NCBI GenBank assembly: GCA_905199755.1
Contig: CAJKHT010000052.1
Location: 1-18,352, forward strand
DNA from: an uncultured Eubacteriales bacterium
GTDB lineage: Bacteria > Bacillota > Clostridia > UBA1381
Reading direction: 5' to 3'
Length of the DNA: 18,352 nucleotides
Shown here: in pieces, positions 1 through 8,235 of the stretch
Layout of the letters: the number at the start of each line of letters is the position of its first letter
How positions within the stretch are numbered: position 1 is the first letter of the stretch
Program-made: the position numbers and the translations under genes
Notes under the pieces: generated by a model
What the model was told of the DNA's origin: nothing
Seen by the model: the letters and a program-made list of their open reading frames with translations, nothing else
Databases searched by the model: none

Positions 1-178
1 CGAATACAAGGCACTTTGCGGCATCACCTCGGCGGCAGCGAAAAACTGCCGCATAGATGACAGGGTGGGACGCTTAAAGAAAGGTCTTGATGCCGACATT
101 GCCGTATTCACCGATTTGCCGACACGCTTTAATGCGGAATGTAAAATGGTGTTTATAAACGGCGAACGCGTAAAATAA
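1..178 (+). CDS. Amidohydrolase family protein, C-terminal fragment (5' end outside window)
   Basis: The reading frame enters the window open (first full codon at base 2) and ends with TAA at 176-178, giving 58 residues. The segment GITSAAAKNCRIDD followed by RVGRLKKGLDADIAVF and FINGERV is the usual C-terminal pattern of metal-dependent amidohydrolases of the imidazolonepropionase/dihydroorotase type, in which the last part of the chain returns to a small beta-sandwich around the TIM barrel. The metal ligands and substrate-determining residues are upstream of the window, so the substrate cannot be stated. The gene converges on the MATE transporter with only 3 nt between stop codons, and no terminator hairpin is visible between them. 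Confidence 0.75.
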   Translation, partial: EYKALCGITSAAAKNCRIDDRVGRLKKGLDADIAVFTDLPTRFNAECKMVFINGERVK

Positions 179-181
179 CGG

Positions 182-1546
182 TTATTCCGTTTCAAGCTTT
201 TTTAACGATTTTTTAAACTGTACCGTAAACAGAATTATTGTAAACGTAACGGCAAATATGTCCGCCGCAGGCTCGGCGGCATATACCGCCGCCGTTTTAT
301 CGTTTACAAGCTGCGGCAGTATATATATAAGCGGAATGAGCAGCACGAATTTCCGCATAACCGCAACGATTATGGAGCAGACCGCATTGCCGATTGATAT
401 AAAGGTCATCTGGCATGCAATCTGTATTCCGAACAGGAACATTGCTCCGCAGTAAATGCGCAGAGCCTTTACGGTAAAGGAAATCAGCTCTTCATTCTGA
501 CTGAACATTTTTGCAAACATACCGGGGAAAATCATAATCAGTCCCCACAACACGCACGAATACACCGCACACACCGTAACAAGCAGCTTAAAGCTCTGTT
601 TTACGCGTGCGGAATTTTTTGCGCCGAAATTATAGCTTGTGACAGGCTGCGCCCCCTGTGCAATTCCCTGGAGAGGGAGCATTGCAAACTGCATTACGCT
701 TGACAGTATAGTCATTGCGCCAACGGCAATATCACCGCCGTATTTAAGCAGCGATGAATTGAAGCATACGGAAATAATGCTTTCGCTGCCTTGCATTACA
801 AAGCTTGCCGCACCGAGAGCCACACACGGCAACACGATTTTTATATCCGCAAAGAAATTTTCTTTTTTCAATCTCAGAAATGTCTTTTTTCCGAAAAGGA
901 ACGAAAGCACCCAAGCGCATGAAATTCCCTGTGAAATAACGGTCGCAAGCGCTGCGCCGCGCACTCCCATTTTAAATCCGAAAATGAAAACGGGATCGAG
1001 AATTATATTTGAAACAGCACCTATAAGCACGGTTTTCATTCCGATTTTTGCAAAGCCCTGTGCCGTAATGAAAGCATTAAGTCCCAGAGTCAGCTGCACA
1101 AATACCGTACCTGCCGCATAGATTTTCATATAATCGCATGCATAGCCTATTGTGTTTTCGCTCGCTCCGAACATCAGAAGCAGTTTTTTGCTCCATATGT
1201 ACATTACCGCCGTAAGCACCGCGGAAATGCATATCTGCATTGTGAAACAGCCGCCGAGTATTTTTTCGGCAGCGTCATTGTCGCCCTTTCCCATGTTTAT
1301 TGACGCACGCGGCGCACCGCCCGAGCTTACAAATGCCGCAAAAGCCGATATAATGAGAATAAGCGGCATGCATACTCCAAGTCCCGTCAGCGCAAGGCTG
1401 CCCTCGCCCGGAATGTGTCCTATGTAAATACGGTCAACGATATTATAAAGCATATTTACCATCTGTGCTATGACGGTCGGCACCGCAAGCTTTACAAGCA
1501 GCTTTCCTATCGGTTCGGTACCCAGAAATTCTTTGTCATTGTTCAT
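182..1546 (-). CDS. MATE family multidrug/sodium antiporter-like efflux protein
   Basis: A 454-residue integral membrane protein with about twelve hydrophobic segments, the usual size for the MATE family. The N-terminal pattern (GKLLVKLAVPTVIAQMVNML followed by YNIVDRIYIG) and the later AQGFAKIGMKT, GIAQGAQPVTSYNFGAK and FPGMFAKMFS segments are typical of the DinF/NorM-like bacterial MATE branch. Such proteins export cationic compounds, or in some cases lipids or metabolites, using a Na+ or H+ gradient; the substrate cannot be read from sequence. The ATG is preceded by AGGGAGGG at 9 nt. A TTGAAT-17-TATAGT promoter lies just upstream. The gene diverges from the small YdcZ-type protein and converges on the amidohydrolase fragment. 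Confidence 0.93.
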   Translation of the reverse strand: MNNDKEFLGTEPIGKLLVKLAVPTVIAQMVNMLYNIVDRIYIGHIPGEGSLALTGLGVCMPLILIISAFAAFVSSGGAPRASINMGKGDNDAAEKILGGCFTMQICISAVLTAVMYIWSKKLLLMFGASENTIGYACDYMKIYAAGTVFVQLTLGLNAFITAQGFAKIGMKTVLIGAVSNIILDPVFIFGFKMGVRGAALATVISQGISCAWVLSFLFGKKTFLRLKKENFFADIKIVLPCVALGAASFVMQGSESIISVCFNSSLLKYGGDIAVGAMTILSSVMQFAMLPLQGIAQGAQPVTSYNFGAKNSARVKQSFKLLVTVCAVYSCVLWGLIMIFPGMFAKMFSQNEELISFTVKALRIYCGAMFLFGIQIACQMTFISIGNAVCSIIVAVMRKFVLLIPLIYILPQLVNDKTAAVYAAEPAADIFAVTFTIILFTVQFKKSLKKLETE

Positions 1547-1577
1547 TTGATTATACCCTCCCTTGCTTAACCTGATA

Positions 1578-1606
1578 ACTATACCATTTTATCACAATTA
1601 ATTCAA
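1578..1606 (-). promoter_or_regulatory. Candidate sigma-A promoter of the MATE gene
   Basis: On the minus strand TTGAAT (1606-1601) and TATAGT (1583-1578) are separated by exactly 17 nt and lie about 30 nt upstream of the MATE start codon. Assigned by pattern alone. Confidence 0.5.
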
Positions 1607-1678
1607 GAGATAAATTGTAAACTTTTACGGGAAAATAATTTCGGAAAAACGGGATAAACTATATCCGAGGTGAAAAAT

Positions 1679-2110
1679 ATGGGATTTATATACAGCATAA
1701 TAGCCGGAGCGGCTATGAGTATTCAGGGTGTTATGAACACACGTCTCGGTGAAAAAACAGGGCTTTACGCAGCAAACGCATACGTGCAGGGAACGGCATT
1801 TCTTCTGTCACTTATAGCCGTTTGGATATGCGGTAAAGTAAATATACGTGCGTTTTCGGAGGTTAATAAATGGTATTTATCCGGCGGTGTGCTTGGACTT
1901 ATAATAACAATCACCGTCATGCTCGCCATGGGAAAGCTCAATCCCACGCTTGCGGTATCGTCAATTTTAATCGCGCAGCTCCTAACCGCCGCCTGCATAG
2001 ATGCGTTCGGTCTTATGGGCAGCGAAAAGCTGACCTTCGGCTGGAACAAATACCTCGGACTTGTTCTTATGACGGGAGGCGTACTCCTCTTTAAATGGAA
2101 GACCGGCTGA
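1679..2110 (+). CDS. YdcZ/DUF606-like small DMT-superfamily membrane protein
   Basis: A 143-residue hydrophobic protein with about five membrane segments (IYSIIAGAAMSIQGVMNT at the N-terminus, LGLVLMTGGVLLF at the C-terminus). Length and motifs (GxxxSxQGxxNxxLG early, Gly-rich last helix) match the YdcZ/DUF606 half-transporters of the drug/metabolite transporter superfamily, which are thought to dimerise; the substrate is unknown. An in-frame GTG at 1670 would add three residues, but AGGTGA at 1668-1673 is an excellent Shine-Dalgarno sequence 5 nt before the ATG at 1679 and overlaps that GTG, so the ATG is preferred. The 3' end overlaps the convergent LacI-type gene by 20 nt. I saw no convincing plus-strand promoter in the 130-nt gap before it. 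Confidence 0.85.
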   Translation: MGFIYSIIAGAAMSIQGVMNTRLGEKTGLYAANAYVQGTAFLLSLIAVWICGKVNIRAFSEVNKWYLSGGVLGLIITITVMLAMGKLNPTLAVSSILIAQLLTAACIDAFGLMGSEKLTFGWNKYLGLVLMTGGVLLFKWKTG

Positions 2111-3107
2111 TGTGACATTCGCCGGTGCTTTCGCGCGCCACAACCTTGGTCGGGAGCATAAGCTGATAGCTTTTCCCGTGTGGATTGTCGATAACGTCCA
2201 TAAGGATTTCAACCGCTTTTTCGGACATTTTTGTTTTTGACGACGTAACGGACGACAGCATCATGGGGAACATAAATTTCGACATAATGTTGTCAAAGCC
2301 TATGACCGATGCATCATCGGGAACATTTATGTCCAGCTGCTTCAGAAAATGGCATACCTCCAGTGCGATGAGGTCGCTGAAGCATATAATACCCGTACAG
2401 TCCGCATGTCTTTCAAGAATTTCGCGGATACTGCCGCCGTCCGAAACGCTTACCTCCTCTACCGCAAGCGCATTTTGGGGCAGATTGTATGCCTTTACGG
2501 CGCGCTTTATGCCCTCGAGACGGTCACGCGAGCTTGAAATGTAAAGCGGCGCATTTATAAAAAGCAGGCTGCGGTGGTTAAGCTCAATCAGATGCTCCGC
2601 CGCGGAATATCCGCCGTTTAAATCGTCACAGATTACATAATTTGAAACCTTGCCCTCAAACCGTCTGCCGAACAGAACATACGGTATGCCGTTTTTATTG
2701 AGAAAATCTATATTTTTAAAGGATTTCTGCACGGGACACAAAATAATGCCGTCCACATTTTTACTGATTGCGGAAACTATCGCGGAATACTCCAATTCCT
2801 CGTTCTCGTCGGTATTCAGTATAACCGCGGTGTAGTCATATAAGCGGAGCATGCTTTCCATTTCCTTAATCATTATGGCGAAATGCGGGTTTGAAATATC
2901 GCCGACTATAATTGCAACGCTGCGGCTTTTTCCCGAACGGAGCGAGCCTGCCGAAACGTTTACGATATAACCCATTTCCTTTGCGGTCTGCTTTATGTAC
3001 TCCTTTGTTTTATCCGAAATGTCCTCCTTATCACGCAGTGCATGAGATACCGTGTTTATCGAATACCCCGTTTCCCGTGCAATATCCGCCAGAGTAACGT
3101 TTCGCAT
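2091..3107 (-). CDS. LacI family transcriptional regulator
   Basis: A 338-residue repressor-type protein of standard LacI/GalR length. Residues 4-26 (VTLADIARETGYSINTVSHAL) form the N-terminal helix-turn-helix and the start of the hinge helix. From about residue 60 the chain follows the periplasmic-binding-protein fold (SRSVAIIVGDISNPHFAIMI, DGIILCPVQ, PYVLFGRRF, DRLEGIKRAV, VPDDASVIGFDN, MLSSVTSSKTKMSEKAVEIL). The effector is probably a sugar or related metabolite, inferred from the family only. The ATG follows GGGGGAGAG. It starts 18 nt after the DnaI-like gene stops, so it may be co-transcribed with the murC run. No neighbouring sugar operon is present, so its target is likely elsewhere, or the adjacent small transporter. 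Confidence 0.93.
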   Translation of the reverse strand: MRNVTLADIARETGYSINTVSHALRDKEDISDKTKEYIKQTAKEMGYIVNVSAGSLRSGKSRSVAIIVGDISNPHFAIMIKEMESMLRLYDYTAVILNTDENEELEYSAIVSAISKNVDGIILCPVQKSFKNIDFLNKNGIPYVLFGRRFEGKVSNYVICDDLNGGYSAAEHLIELNHRSLLFINAPLYISSSRDRLEGIKRAVKAYNLPQNALAVEEVSVSDGGSIREILERHADCTGIICFSDLIALEVCHFLKQLDINVPDDASVIGFDNIMSKFMFPMMLSSVTSSKTKMSEKAVEILMDVIDNPHGKSYQLMLPTKVVARESTGECHISRSSI

Positions 3108-3125
3108 ATATGCTCTCCCCCTTCG

Positions 3126-4091
3126 TTATTTTGTCGCCTGCTGTATTCTTATATCACTGCCCGTAAATTTATACGTCATAAAAAATTCAAATATGCGTGA
3201 AGTGAACCGCTGGCTGTAGGCATTTGTAAGCTCACCCAAACCAAGATTTGTATTTATAATCATTTTCTTATTGTCCGCCGTGCGTTCGTTTACAATGTCG
3301 AACAAAAATCCCTTGCTTATGCTGTTTATCGGCTCGGTACCCAAATCATCTATGATGAGCAGGTCGCAGACATACACCTCGTCAAGCAGGGTTCTGTCGG
3401 CGCTGCGTCCGAATTTGTAATCGTCATACATCGCAAACAGTCTTGACGCGCGCGTATATATCACCGTTTTGCCGCTGTCCATAAGCTCTTTTGCTATGCA
3501 GCTTGAAAGAAATGTCTTGCCGAGTCCCGTTTTTCCGTAAAACAGCAGACTTTTTGTTTCCCGATCGAAGCTGCGGCAGAAATTTTCGGCGCGCTTATAT
3601 ATATTTTTCATGTTCTCATACGGGGATATTTCACCGTCGGCGGACTGCTTTGAATAATAATCAAACGAAAAATTGCCGAAATTCTGCGATTTAAGCATTT
3701 CGCCGAGGTTTGAACGCATATACGCTTCATTAATGAGCCTTTGTTTGAGGCACAGACAGCGCTTTCCGTCCTCCGTGTAGCCCGTATCACGGCAAAGCTT
3801 GCAGCGATAGCGGACTTTGTCGTAGTCGGCATCTATTTTGTTTTCTTTCATTATTTTTTCCTTTTCGGCGCGCAGCGAGTTCAGGTGCTTTTTAAACTCG
3901 CGGTTAAGCTGTTCGCCGTTTTCGGGATTTTGCAGAATATCCTGCATATTCTTTGAGCCGGCGCTGAAAATTTCTTTGTCTATTTCCTCGATACGCGGAA
4001 ATTTTTCATACACCGCTTTTATCCTGTTTTTTCTTTCAAATTCCGCAGCCGCGCGGAAATCCTCGTATTCGTTAAGAATTTTATCAATCAT
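3126..4091 (-). CDS. DnaI/DnaC-like AAA+ ATPase (helicase-loader type, IstB-like fold)
   Basis: A 321-residue protein. Residues 1-90 are charged and helical. C97-x2-C100 and C112-x-C114 form a compact zinc-binding cluster, and from about residue 160 an AAA+ domain follows with Walker A GKTGLGKT (186-193), Walker B LLIIDDLG (244-251) and a SQRFTSRI segment (293-300) carrying candidate arginine-finger residues. This arrangement matches the clostridial DnaI/DnaC-like family, related to the loader that places the replicative helicase on DNA; some relatives are IstB transposition helpers, but no transposase is nearby. The ATG has GGAGAAAG upstream. It lies 30 nt downstream of hemZ. No DnaD-like or DnaB gene is adjacent, so the partner is not shown here. 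Confidence 0.85.
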   Translation of the reverse strand: MIDKILNEYEDFRAAAEFERKNRIKAVYEKFPRIEEIDKEIFSAGSKNMQDILQNPENGEQLNREFKKHLNSLRAEKEKIMKENKIDADYDKVRYRCKLCRDTGYTEDGKRCLCLKQRLINEAYMRSNLGEMLKSQNFGNFSFDYYSKQSADGEISPYENMKNIYKRAENFCRSFDRETKSLLFYGKTGLGKTFLSSCIAKELMDSGKTVIYTRASRLFAMYDDYKFGRSADRTLLDEVYVCDLLIIDDLGTEPINSISKGFLFDIVNERTADNKKMIINTNLGLGELTNAYSQRFTSRIFEFFMTYKFTGSDIRIQQATK

Positions 4092-4121
4092 ATAGCTTTC
4101 TCCGTTTCCGCCGCAGGGCAG

Positions 4122-5561
4122 TTAATTTGAAAAAACAGCCGGTATTTCGTCCTTTTTGCGCAGAATTTCGTCGAAGCGGCGTATGTATTCGAGAGGGTCC
4201 TTGAAATTGAAAATCCGCTCTATTCTGTCGCCCATAACGAGCTTTGTGCTTCCGCCGCCGCCCATTGCGATTATCGTCTGCTTTTCCTCCATGATATTTA
4301 CGTTATACGTACTCATAAAGCCTTTTTTTGCATAGCCTACATTTTCAAGATTTCCGCTGCTGTTTTTCTGGCGGTACATGTAATACGGCTCTCTGTGCGT
4401 TTCGTTCATGCGCTTTTGAGCATATAAGAGCATTTTGTTCATTTCCTCCGCCGCCGTAAGCTGCTTAACTCTCTGTTTAAGGTCTGCGGCACGCTTTATG
4501 CACATGGAATGTACCGTTATATTTTCGGGATTCAGCGCAATAACCTCATCAATGCTGTTTTTAAACATTTCGGCGTCCTCGCCCGGAAGTCCGGCAATCA
4601 AGTCCATATTGATATTGTCAAAGCCTGCCGCCCGTGCCGATTTAACACAGCCGCAGACCATCTCGGGAGTATGCGTTCTGCCGACACGTTTAAGTGTTTG
4701 GGGGTTCATGGTCTGCGGATTTATGCTTATTCTGTTCACTCCGCCGCTTGCCGCCGCAAAAAGCTTTTCCTCCGTTATGGTATCCGGTCTGCCTGCCTCG
4801 AGCGTAAATTCCTTAATCCGCGAAAAATCGAAATTTTTGTGCAGACGCTCAAAAATCATGCTTAGCTGTTCTGCGGAAAGCGTTGTCGGCGTTCCGCCGC
4901 CTATGTATATGTTTTCCGCGAATTTTCCGAGCTTCCGTATTATCTGAGCCGTCTTATCTATTTCAAGCATAAGCTTTCCGACAAACTCGTCCATGTATTT
5001 TCCGCTTGTGTGAATATCCGTTGAAACAAAGGAGCAGTAAAGGCATCTGGTGGGGCAGAAAGGAATCCCGATATACAAGCTCACGCTGTCGGGAGATATC
5101 TCCTTTATAAGTCTGCTTTCGTTTTCCGCCACCTTGCGCGCCAGTGCGGTTTTTTCATCGCTCACCTCATAAACGGTTTTAAAAACATTTTCCGCCTCTG
5201 CGCCGGTCATGCCATCTTCGAGCAGCAGGCGCATATTTTTTGCCGGACGTATTCCGCACATAACCCCCCACGGCAGATTTATATTTTTTATTTTCCGTGC
5301 CGCATGAACAAACGATTTCGTACATGCGGCGGTGAATACCTTTTTTATGAGCCGTTCGGATTTGTTTTCGGTATCAAAAGCGAAACGGTAATCTTCAAAA
5401 TACGTGTCAAAGCCATAGATTATTTCGGTATAGACATTTATTTCGCCGTTTCCGTATTCAAAATTTGAAAATATGTAACCGTCCTCGTCCCTGTCAAAGA
5501 ACATTCCCGAAAACAGCTTCAGCTCGTATTCACATTCATAGCCGTTCTGAATAATCAGCAT
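4122..5561 (-). CDS. hemZ: HemZ-type radical SAM protein (coproporphyrinogen III oxidase-like)
   Basis: A 479-residue enzyme. Residues 1-155 form the poorly characterised HemZ N-terminal region, including WGVMCGIRPAK (98-108). Residues 169-176, CPTRCLYC, are the CxxxCxxC motif that binds the 4Fe-4S cluster of radical SAM enzymes, and GGGTPTTL (221-228) is the SAM-binding glycine motif. The later segments (FTLEAGRPDTI, INPQTMN, RVGRTH, MDLIAGLPGE) match the HemN/HemZ/HemW superfamily. By name HemZ is an oxygen-independent coproporphyrinogen dehydrogenase, but its catalytic role is less certain than that of HemN, and no other heme gene occurs here. It starts 2 nt after the upstream hydrolase gene, whose last codons carry its AAGGA ribosome-binding site, so translational coupling is likely. 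Confidence 0.9.
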   Translation of the reverse strand: MLIIQNGYECEYELKLFSGMFFDRDEDGYIFSNFEYGNGEINVYTEIIYGFDTYFEDYRFAFDTENKSERLIKKVFTAACTKSFVHAARKIKNINLPWGVMCGIRPAKNMRLLLEDGMTGAEAENVFKTVYEVSDEKTALARKVAENESRLIKEISPDSVSLYIGIPFCPTRCLYCSFVSTDIHTSGKYMDEFVGKLMLEIDKTAQIIRKLGKFAENIYIGGGTPTTLSAEQLSMIFERLHKNFDFSRIKEFTLEAGRPDTITEEKLFAAASGGVNRISINPQTMNPQTLKRVGRTHTPEMVCGCVKSARAAGFDNINMDLIAGLPGEDAEMFKNSIDEVIALNPENITVHSMCIKRAADLKQRVKQLTAAEEMNKMLLYAQKRMNETHREPYYMYRQKNSSGNLENVGYAKKGFMSTYNVNIMEEKQTIIAMGGGGSTKLVMGDRIERIFNFKDPLEYIRRFDEILRKKDEIPAVFSN

Positions 5562-5563
5562 AG

Positions 5564-6190
5564 TTAGTCCTTTATATAAAAATTAAACTTCTTTTCGTAT
5601 CCTATTGTTGTGTCCGCACCGTGACCGGGATGCAGAATTATATTTTCATCAAGCGTGTAAATTTTGTTTTTTACCGATGATATAAGCGTATTTTCATCGC
5701 CTGTCGGCAAGTCCCATCTGCCGCAGTTTCTTAAAAACAGCGTGTCGCCGCAGAACATATCGTTGCCGATAAGATAACACACGCTGCAATTTGTATGCCC
5801 GGGCGTATATATGCACTTTACAATCATGCCGTCCAAGCTGAGCTCCTCGCCGTCGGCTAAGATTATTTCCGCCTTTTTAGCGGAAATCGGGTAGCCCAGT
5901 CCTGACGGAGAAAGATTTATGTCCGGGTCGGTTATGTTTATCCCCGCTGCCTTGCCGCATACAAGCGGTGCGCCCGTTTCCTTTCTCAGTTCCTCCATGT
6001 ATTCTATATGGTCATAATGACAGTGTGTTATAAAAATATACTTTATTTTTATATCCTTGCTGTCGGCAGCGGCAATTATTTTATCCGCATCGCTGCCCGG
6101 ATCGATAACGATACCGTTTAAGGTATTTTCGTCATAGACTATATATGTGTTTTCATCGGTCTGATAATTTTCCAGTCTCTTAAATTTCAT
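5564..6190 (-). CDS. Metallo-beta-lactamase-fold hydrolase (glyoxalase II-like)
   Basis: A 208-residue protein with the dinuclear metal motif HxHxDH at H56, H58, D60 and H61 (THCHYDH). Downstream TPGHTNCSV, FCGDTLF and LHPGHG supply the further histidine and bridging-aspartate ligands of the fold. The short form lacking a C-terminal helical domain resembles the small glyoxalase II/YcbL-like hydrolases, which act on thioesters or remain unassigned. An in-frame GTG at 6199 is possible, but AGGTGAGG lies immediately upstream of the ATG at 6190 while little resembles a ribosome site before the GTG, so the ATG is chosen. It overlaps the murC stop codon by 11 nt and precedes hemZ by 2 nt, so it sits in the middle of a coupled operon. 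Confidence 0.88.
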   Translation of the reverse strand: MKFKRLENYQTDENTYIVYDENTLNGIVIDPGSDADKIIAAADSKDIKIKYIFITHCHYDHIEYMEELRKETGAPLVCGKAAGINITDPDINLSPSGLGYPISAKKAEIILADGEELSLDGMIVKCIYTPGHTNCSVCYLIGNDMFCGDTLFLRNCGRWDLPTGDENTLISSVKNKIYTLDENIILHPGHGADTTIGYEKKFNFYIKD

Positions 6191-7574
6191 TTTCCTCACC
6201 TGTCAGCATTGCACCTATTTCGGTAACATCGCCTGCACCCATTGTATATATTATATCGCCCTCATGCGCATTTTTTTTCACATAATCCGCAATATCTTTA
6301 AAATCGTCTATATAAACCGCATCCACACCCTTTTCACGGATTTCCTCCGCAAGCTTTTCGGGGTGCGTAACACCGTCAAACTTTTCACGGGCGGCATATA
6401 TATGTGTTATTATAAGCTTATCCGCATCGTAAAAAGCCTCGGTAAACTCATTCCAGAGAGTCCTTGTGCGTGAATACGTATGCGGCTGGAATATGCACCA
6501 TACTCTGTCATGCGGAAAATTCTTCGCCGCTTTGAGCGTTGCTTTTATTTCCGTCGGGTGATGCGCATAATCGTCAATTACGAGCGCTCCGCCGCACATG
6601 CCTTTCTTTTCAAAGCGTCTGTGCGTTCCCTTAAAGGTTTCGATTCCCTCCGCCGCCGTTTCGGGGCTCACTCCCATAAGTCCGCACACGGCAATTGCCG
6701 CAAGTGCGTTCAGTATGTTATGATTTCCCGGCACGTTAAGGCTTACATGACACAGCTTTTCACCGTCCCTGTATGCGTCAAACGACGGATAACCCATATT
6801 ATACTCTATATTTTCGGGATAGTAATTGTTTGTATTTTTCATGCCGTAGGTTACTATATCCAAATCGGCATTATTAAGCGCCAGCCTTACGTTTTCATCG
6901 TCCCACATGGCAACAACGGAACCCTTGCCCTTTGTAAGCTCCGCAAACTTTCTGAAGCTTTCGCGGATTTCCTCTATGCCCGAGAAGAAATCGAGATGAT
7001 CCTCCTCAATATTGGTTATAAGCGCGATTGTGGGATAAAACTTCAAAAAGCTGTTTGTGTATTCGCACGCCTCGGTCACGAAATATTTTGAATGACCGCA
7101 CCGAATGTTTCCGCCGATTAAATCCAGCTCGCCGCCTATGCTTATGGTCGGATCGAGATTTGCATGAATCAAAGCATGGGCAAGCATAGAGGTTGTGGTT
7201 GTTTTACCGTGAGTACCGCTCACACCTACCGCAACGCTGTATTTTTTCATTACCGCACCTAAAAATTCCGCTCTGTCTATAAGGCGGATTTTGCGCTTTA
7301 CCGCCTCCTGCATTTCGGGATTGTCCTGCTTTACGGCGGCGGTATGAACCACCAGATCGGCGCCGTCCACATTCTCCGCCCTGTGACCTATAACCACTCT
7401 TGCCCCTTGCTCCGTAAGCCTATGCGTTATGCCGCTTTCGCTCCTGTCGGAGCCGCTCACCTCATATCCGTCCTTAAGAGCCTCTTGGGCAAGTCCGCTC
7501 ATGCTTATTCCGCCAATTCCGATAAAATGTATATGCGCTCCGTCCTTAAGCTCCGACATAGAAAAGCGATTCAT
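6180..7574 (-). CDS. murC: UDP-N-acetylmuramate--L-alanine ligase
   Basis: MurC adds L-alanine to UDP-MurNAc in the cytoplasm, the first amino acid of the peptidoglycan stem peptide, using ATP. The 464-residue product has the Rossmann-like HFIGIGGISMSGLA at 16-29, the Mur ligase ATP loop GTHGKTTTT at 120-128, EACEYTNSFL, NIEEDHLDFF, GNHNILNALAA, DDYAHHPTEI and FQPHTYSRT, all family hallmarks. The frame is open 18 codons further upstream, but GGGAGG stands 7 nt before the ATG at 7574 (MNRFSMSEL), which fits the usual length. It is the first gene of the minus-strand run and its 3' end overlaps the hydrolase gene by 11 nt. No other mur or division gene is adjacent. Confidence 0.96.
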   Translation of the reverse strand: MNRFSMSELKDGAHIHFIGIGGISMSGLAQEALKDGYEVSGSDRSESGITHRLTEQGARVVIGHRAENVDGADLVVHTAAVKQDNPEMQEAVKRKIRLIDRAEFLGAVMKKYSVAVGVSGTHGKTTTTSMLAHALIHANLDPTISIGGELDLIGGNIRCGHSKYFVTEACEYTNSFLKFYPTIALITNIEEDHLDFFSGIEEIRESFRKFAELTKGKGSVVAMWDDENVRLALNNADLDIVTYGMKNTNNYYPENIEYNMGYPSFDAYRDGEKLCHVSLNVPGNHNILNALAAIAVCGLMGVSPETAAEGIETFKGTHRRFEKKGMCGGALVIDDYAHHPTEIKATLKAAKNFPHDRVWCIFQPHTYSRTRTLWNEFTEAFYDADKLIITHIYAAREKFDGVTHPEKLAEEIREKGVDAVYIDDFKDIADYVKKNAHEGDIIYTMGAGDVTEIGAMLTGEENEI

Positions 7575-7659
7575 AATATTCCTCCCAAACTGTATATAAA
7601 CCATACCTGCTCCGTGCCGAAAAAGCACATCGCAGATCTAAAGTTTCTTAGTTACAATA

Positions 7660-7688
7660 ATTATATACCTAAAGCGCCGAAAAAGAAA
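7660..7688 (-). promoter_or_regulatory. Weak candidate promoter of the murC run
   Basis: Minus strand TATAAT at 7665-7660 has a 17-nt spacer to TTTCTT, a poor -35 element. It is the best match in the gap before murC, but the call rests mainly on the perfect -10. Confidence 0.35.
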
Positions 7689-7769
7689 CACCCTTTTCCC
7701 AAATTTAATATATAGTACAAATTCTTTGCAAATTTTAGGTAATAATTAATAAAAAATGCACAAACATAT

Positions 7770-7798
7770 TGACAAATTCCATTTTTTAAGATAAAATA
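7770..7798 (+). promoter_or_regulatory. Sigma-A-type promoter of spoVG
   Basis: TTGACA (7770-7775), 17-nt spacer, TAAAAT (7793-7798): close to the vegetative consensus. It leaves a leader of roughly 70 nt before the TTG start. In Bacillus subtilis spoVG uses sigma-H; I see no clear sigma-H sequence here, so control may differ. Confidence 0.7.
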
Positions 7799-7874
7799 AT
7801 CCATAGTTTAGGGCATCGTCGGACAGACTACATAATTCATTATCCCTTATTAGGCGGAAGGTGGTGAACGGATT

Positions 7875-8144
7875 TTGGAGATTACCGATATTCGTATCAA
7901 AAAAGTTTCAACAGACAACAAAATGAAAGCAGTAGTATCTGTAACCTTTGACAATGCCTTCGTTGTTCATGATATTAAAATCATAGAAGGTCAGGATAAG
8001 TTGTTTACAGCTATGCCGAGCAGAAGGACTCCCGAAGGCGAATATAAGGATATTGCTCACCCGATTAACAGCGATATGCGCATTAATATGGAAAAGCAAA
8101 TTCTTGCCAGATACGAGGAAGTTCTTGCGGAATCTGTTGAGTAA
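7875..8144 (+). CDS. spoVG: SpoVG family nucleic-acid-binding regulator
   Basis: The 89-residue product matches SpoVG over its whole length: MEITDIRIKKVSTDNKMKA at the start, then FVVHDIKIIEG, LFTAMPSRRTPEGEYKDIAH and PINSDMR. SpoVG is a small dimeric protein that binds DNA and RNA and acts as a broad regulator of cell division, sporulation and surface properties in Firmicutes; it is not limited to spore formers. Translation starts at TTG (7875-7877): the family always begins M-E-(I/V)-T-D, there is no upstream in-frame ATG, and AAGGTGGTGA (7858-7867) lies 7 nt before it. It is a single-gene unit with its own promoter and terminators, divergent from murC and convergent with the purine genes. 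Confidence 0.96.
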   Translation: MEITDIRIKKVSTDNKMKAVVSVTFDNAFVVHDIKIIEGQDKLFTAMPSRRTPEGEYKDIAHPINSDMRINMEKQILARYEEVLAESVE

Positions 8145-8197
8145 TAAATATCGGAACAGCGGGATTTTATATACCCGTGTTCATACAAAAGAAAAAA

Positions 8198-8222
8198 GCA
8201 GCGGGCAAAGTGTCCGCTGTTT
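8198..8222 (+). terminator. Hairpin after spoVG, first terminator candidate
   Basis: CAGCGGGCA (8199-8207) pairs with TGTCCGCTG (8211-8219) around a 3-nt loop, with A-T pairs extending the base. The following T run is short and broken (TTTGTG), so it may act together with the second hairpin downstream. Confidence 0.55.
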
Positions 8223-8235
8223 GTGATGCAAAAAG

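Noticed and set aside
3126..4091. IstB transposition helper of an insertion sequence
   Set aside because: No IstA-type transposase or terminal repeats flank it, and the N-terminal zinc cluster and operon context favour a DnaI/DnaC-like protein.
6480..7091. 203-codon plus-strand open frame
   Set aside because: It lies wholly opposite murC, whose protein motifs are unmistakable, and its translation is Cys/His/Arg-rich without any recognisable domain.
7801..7870. Possible riboswitch in the spoVG leader
   Set aside because: The ~70-nt leader has no long stem or recognised aptamer signature; it appears to be a plain leader with a strong ribosome site.
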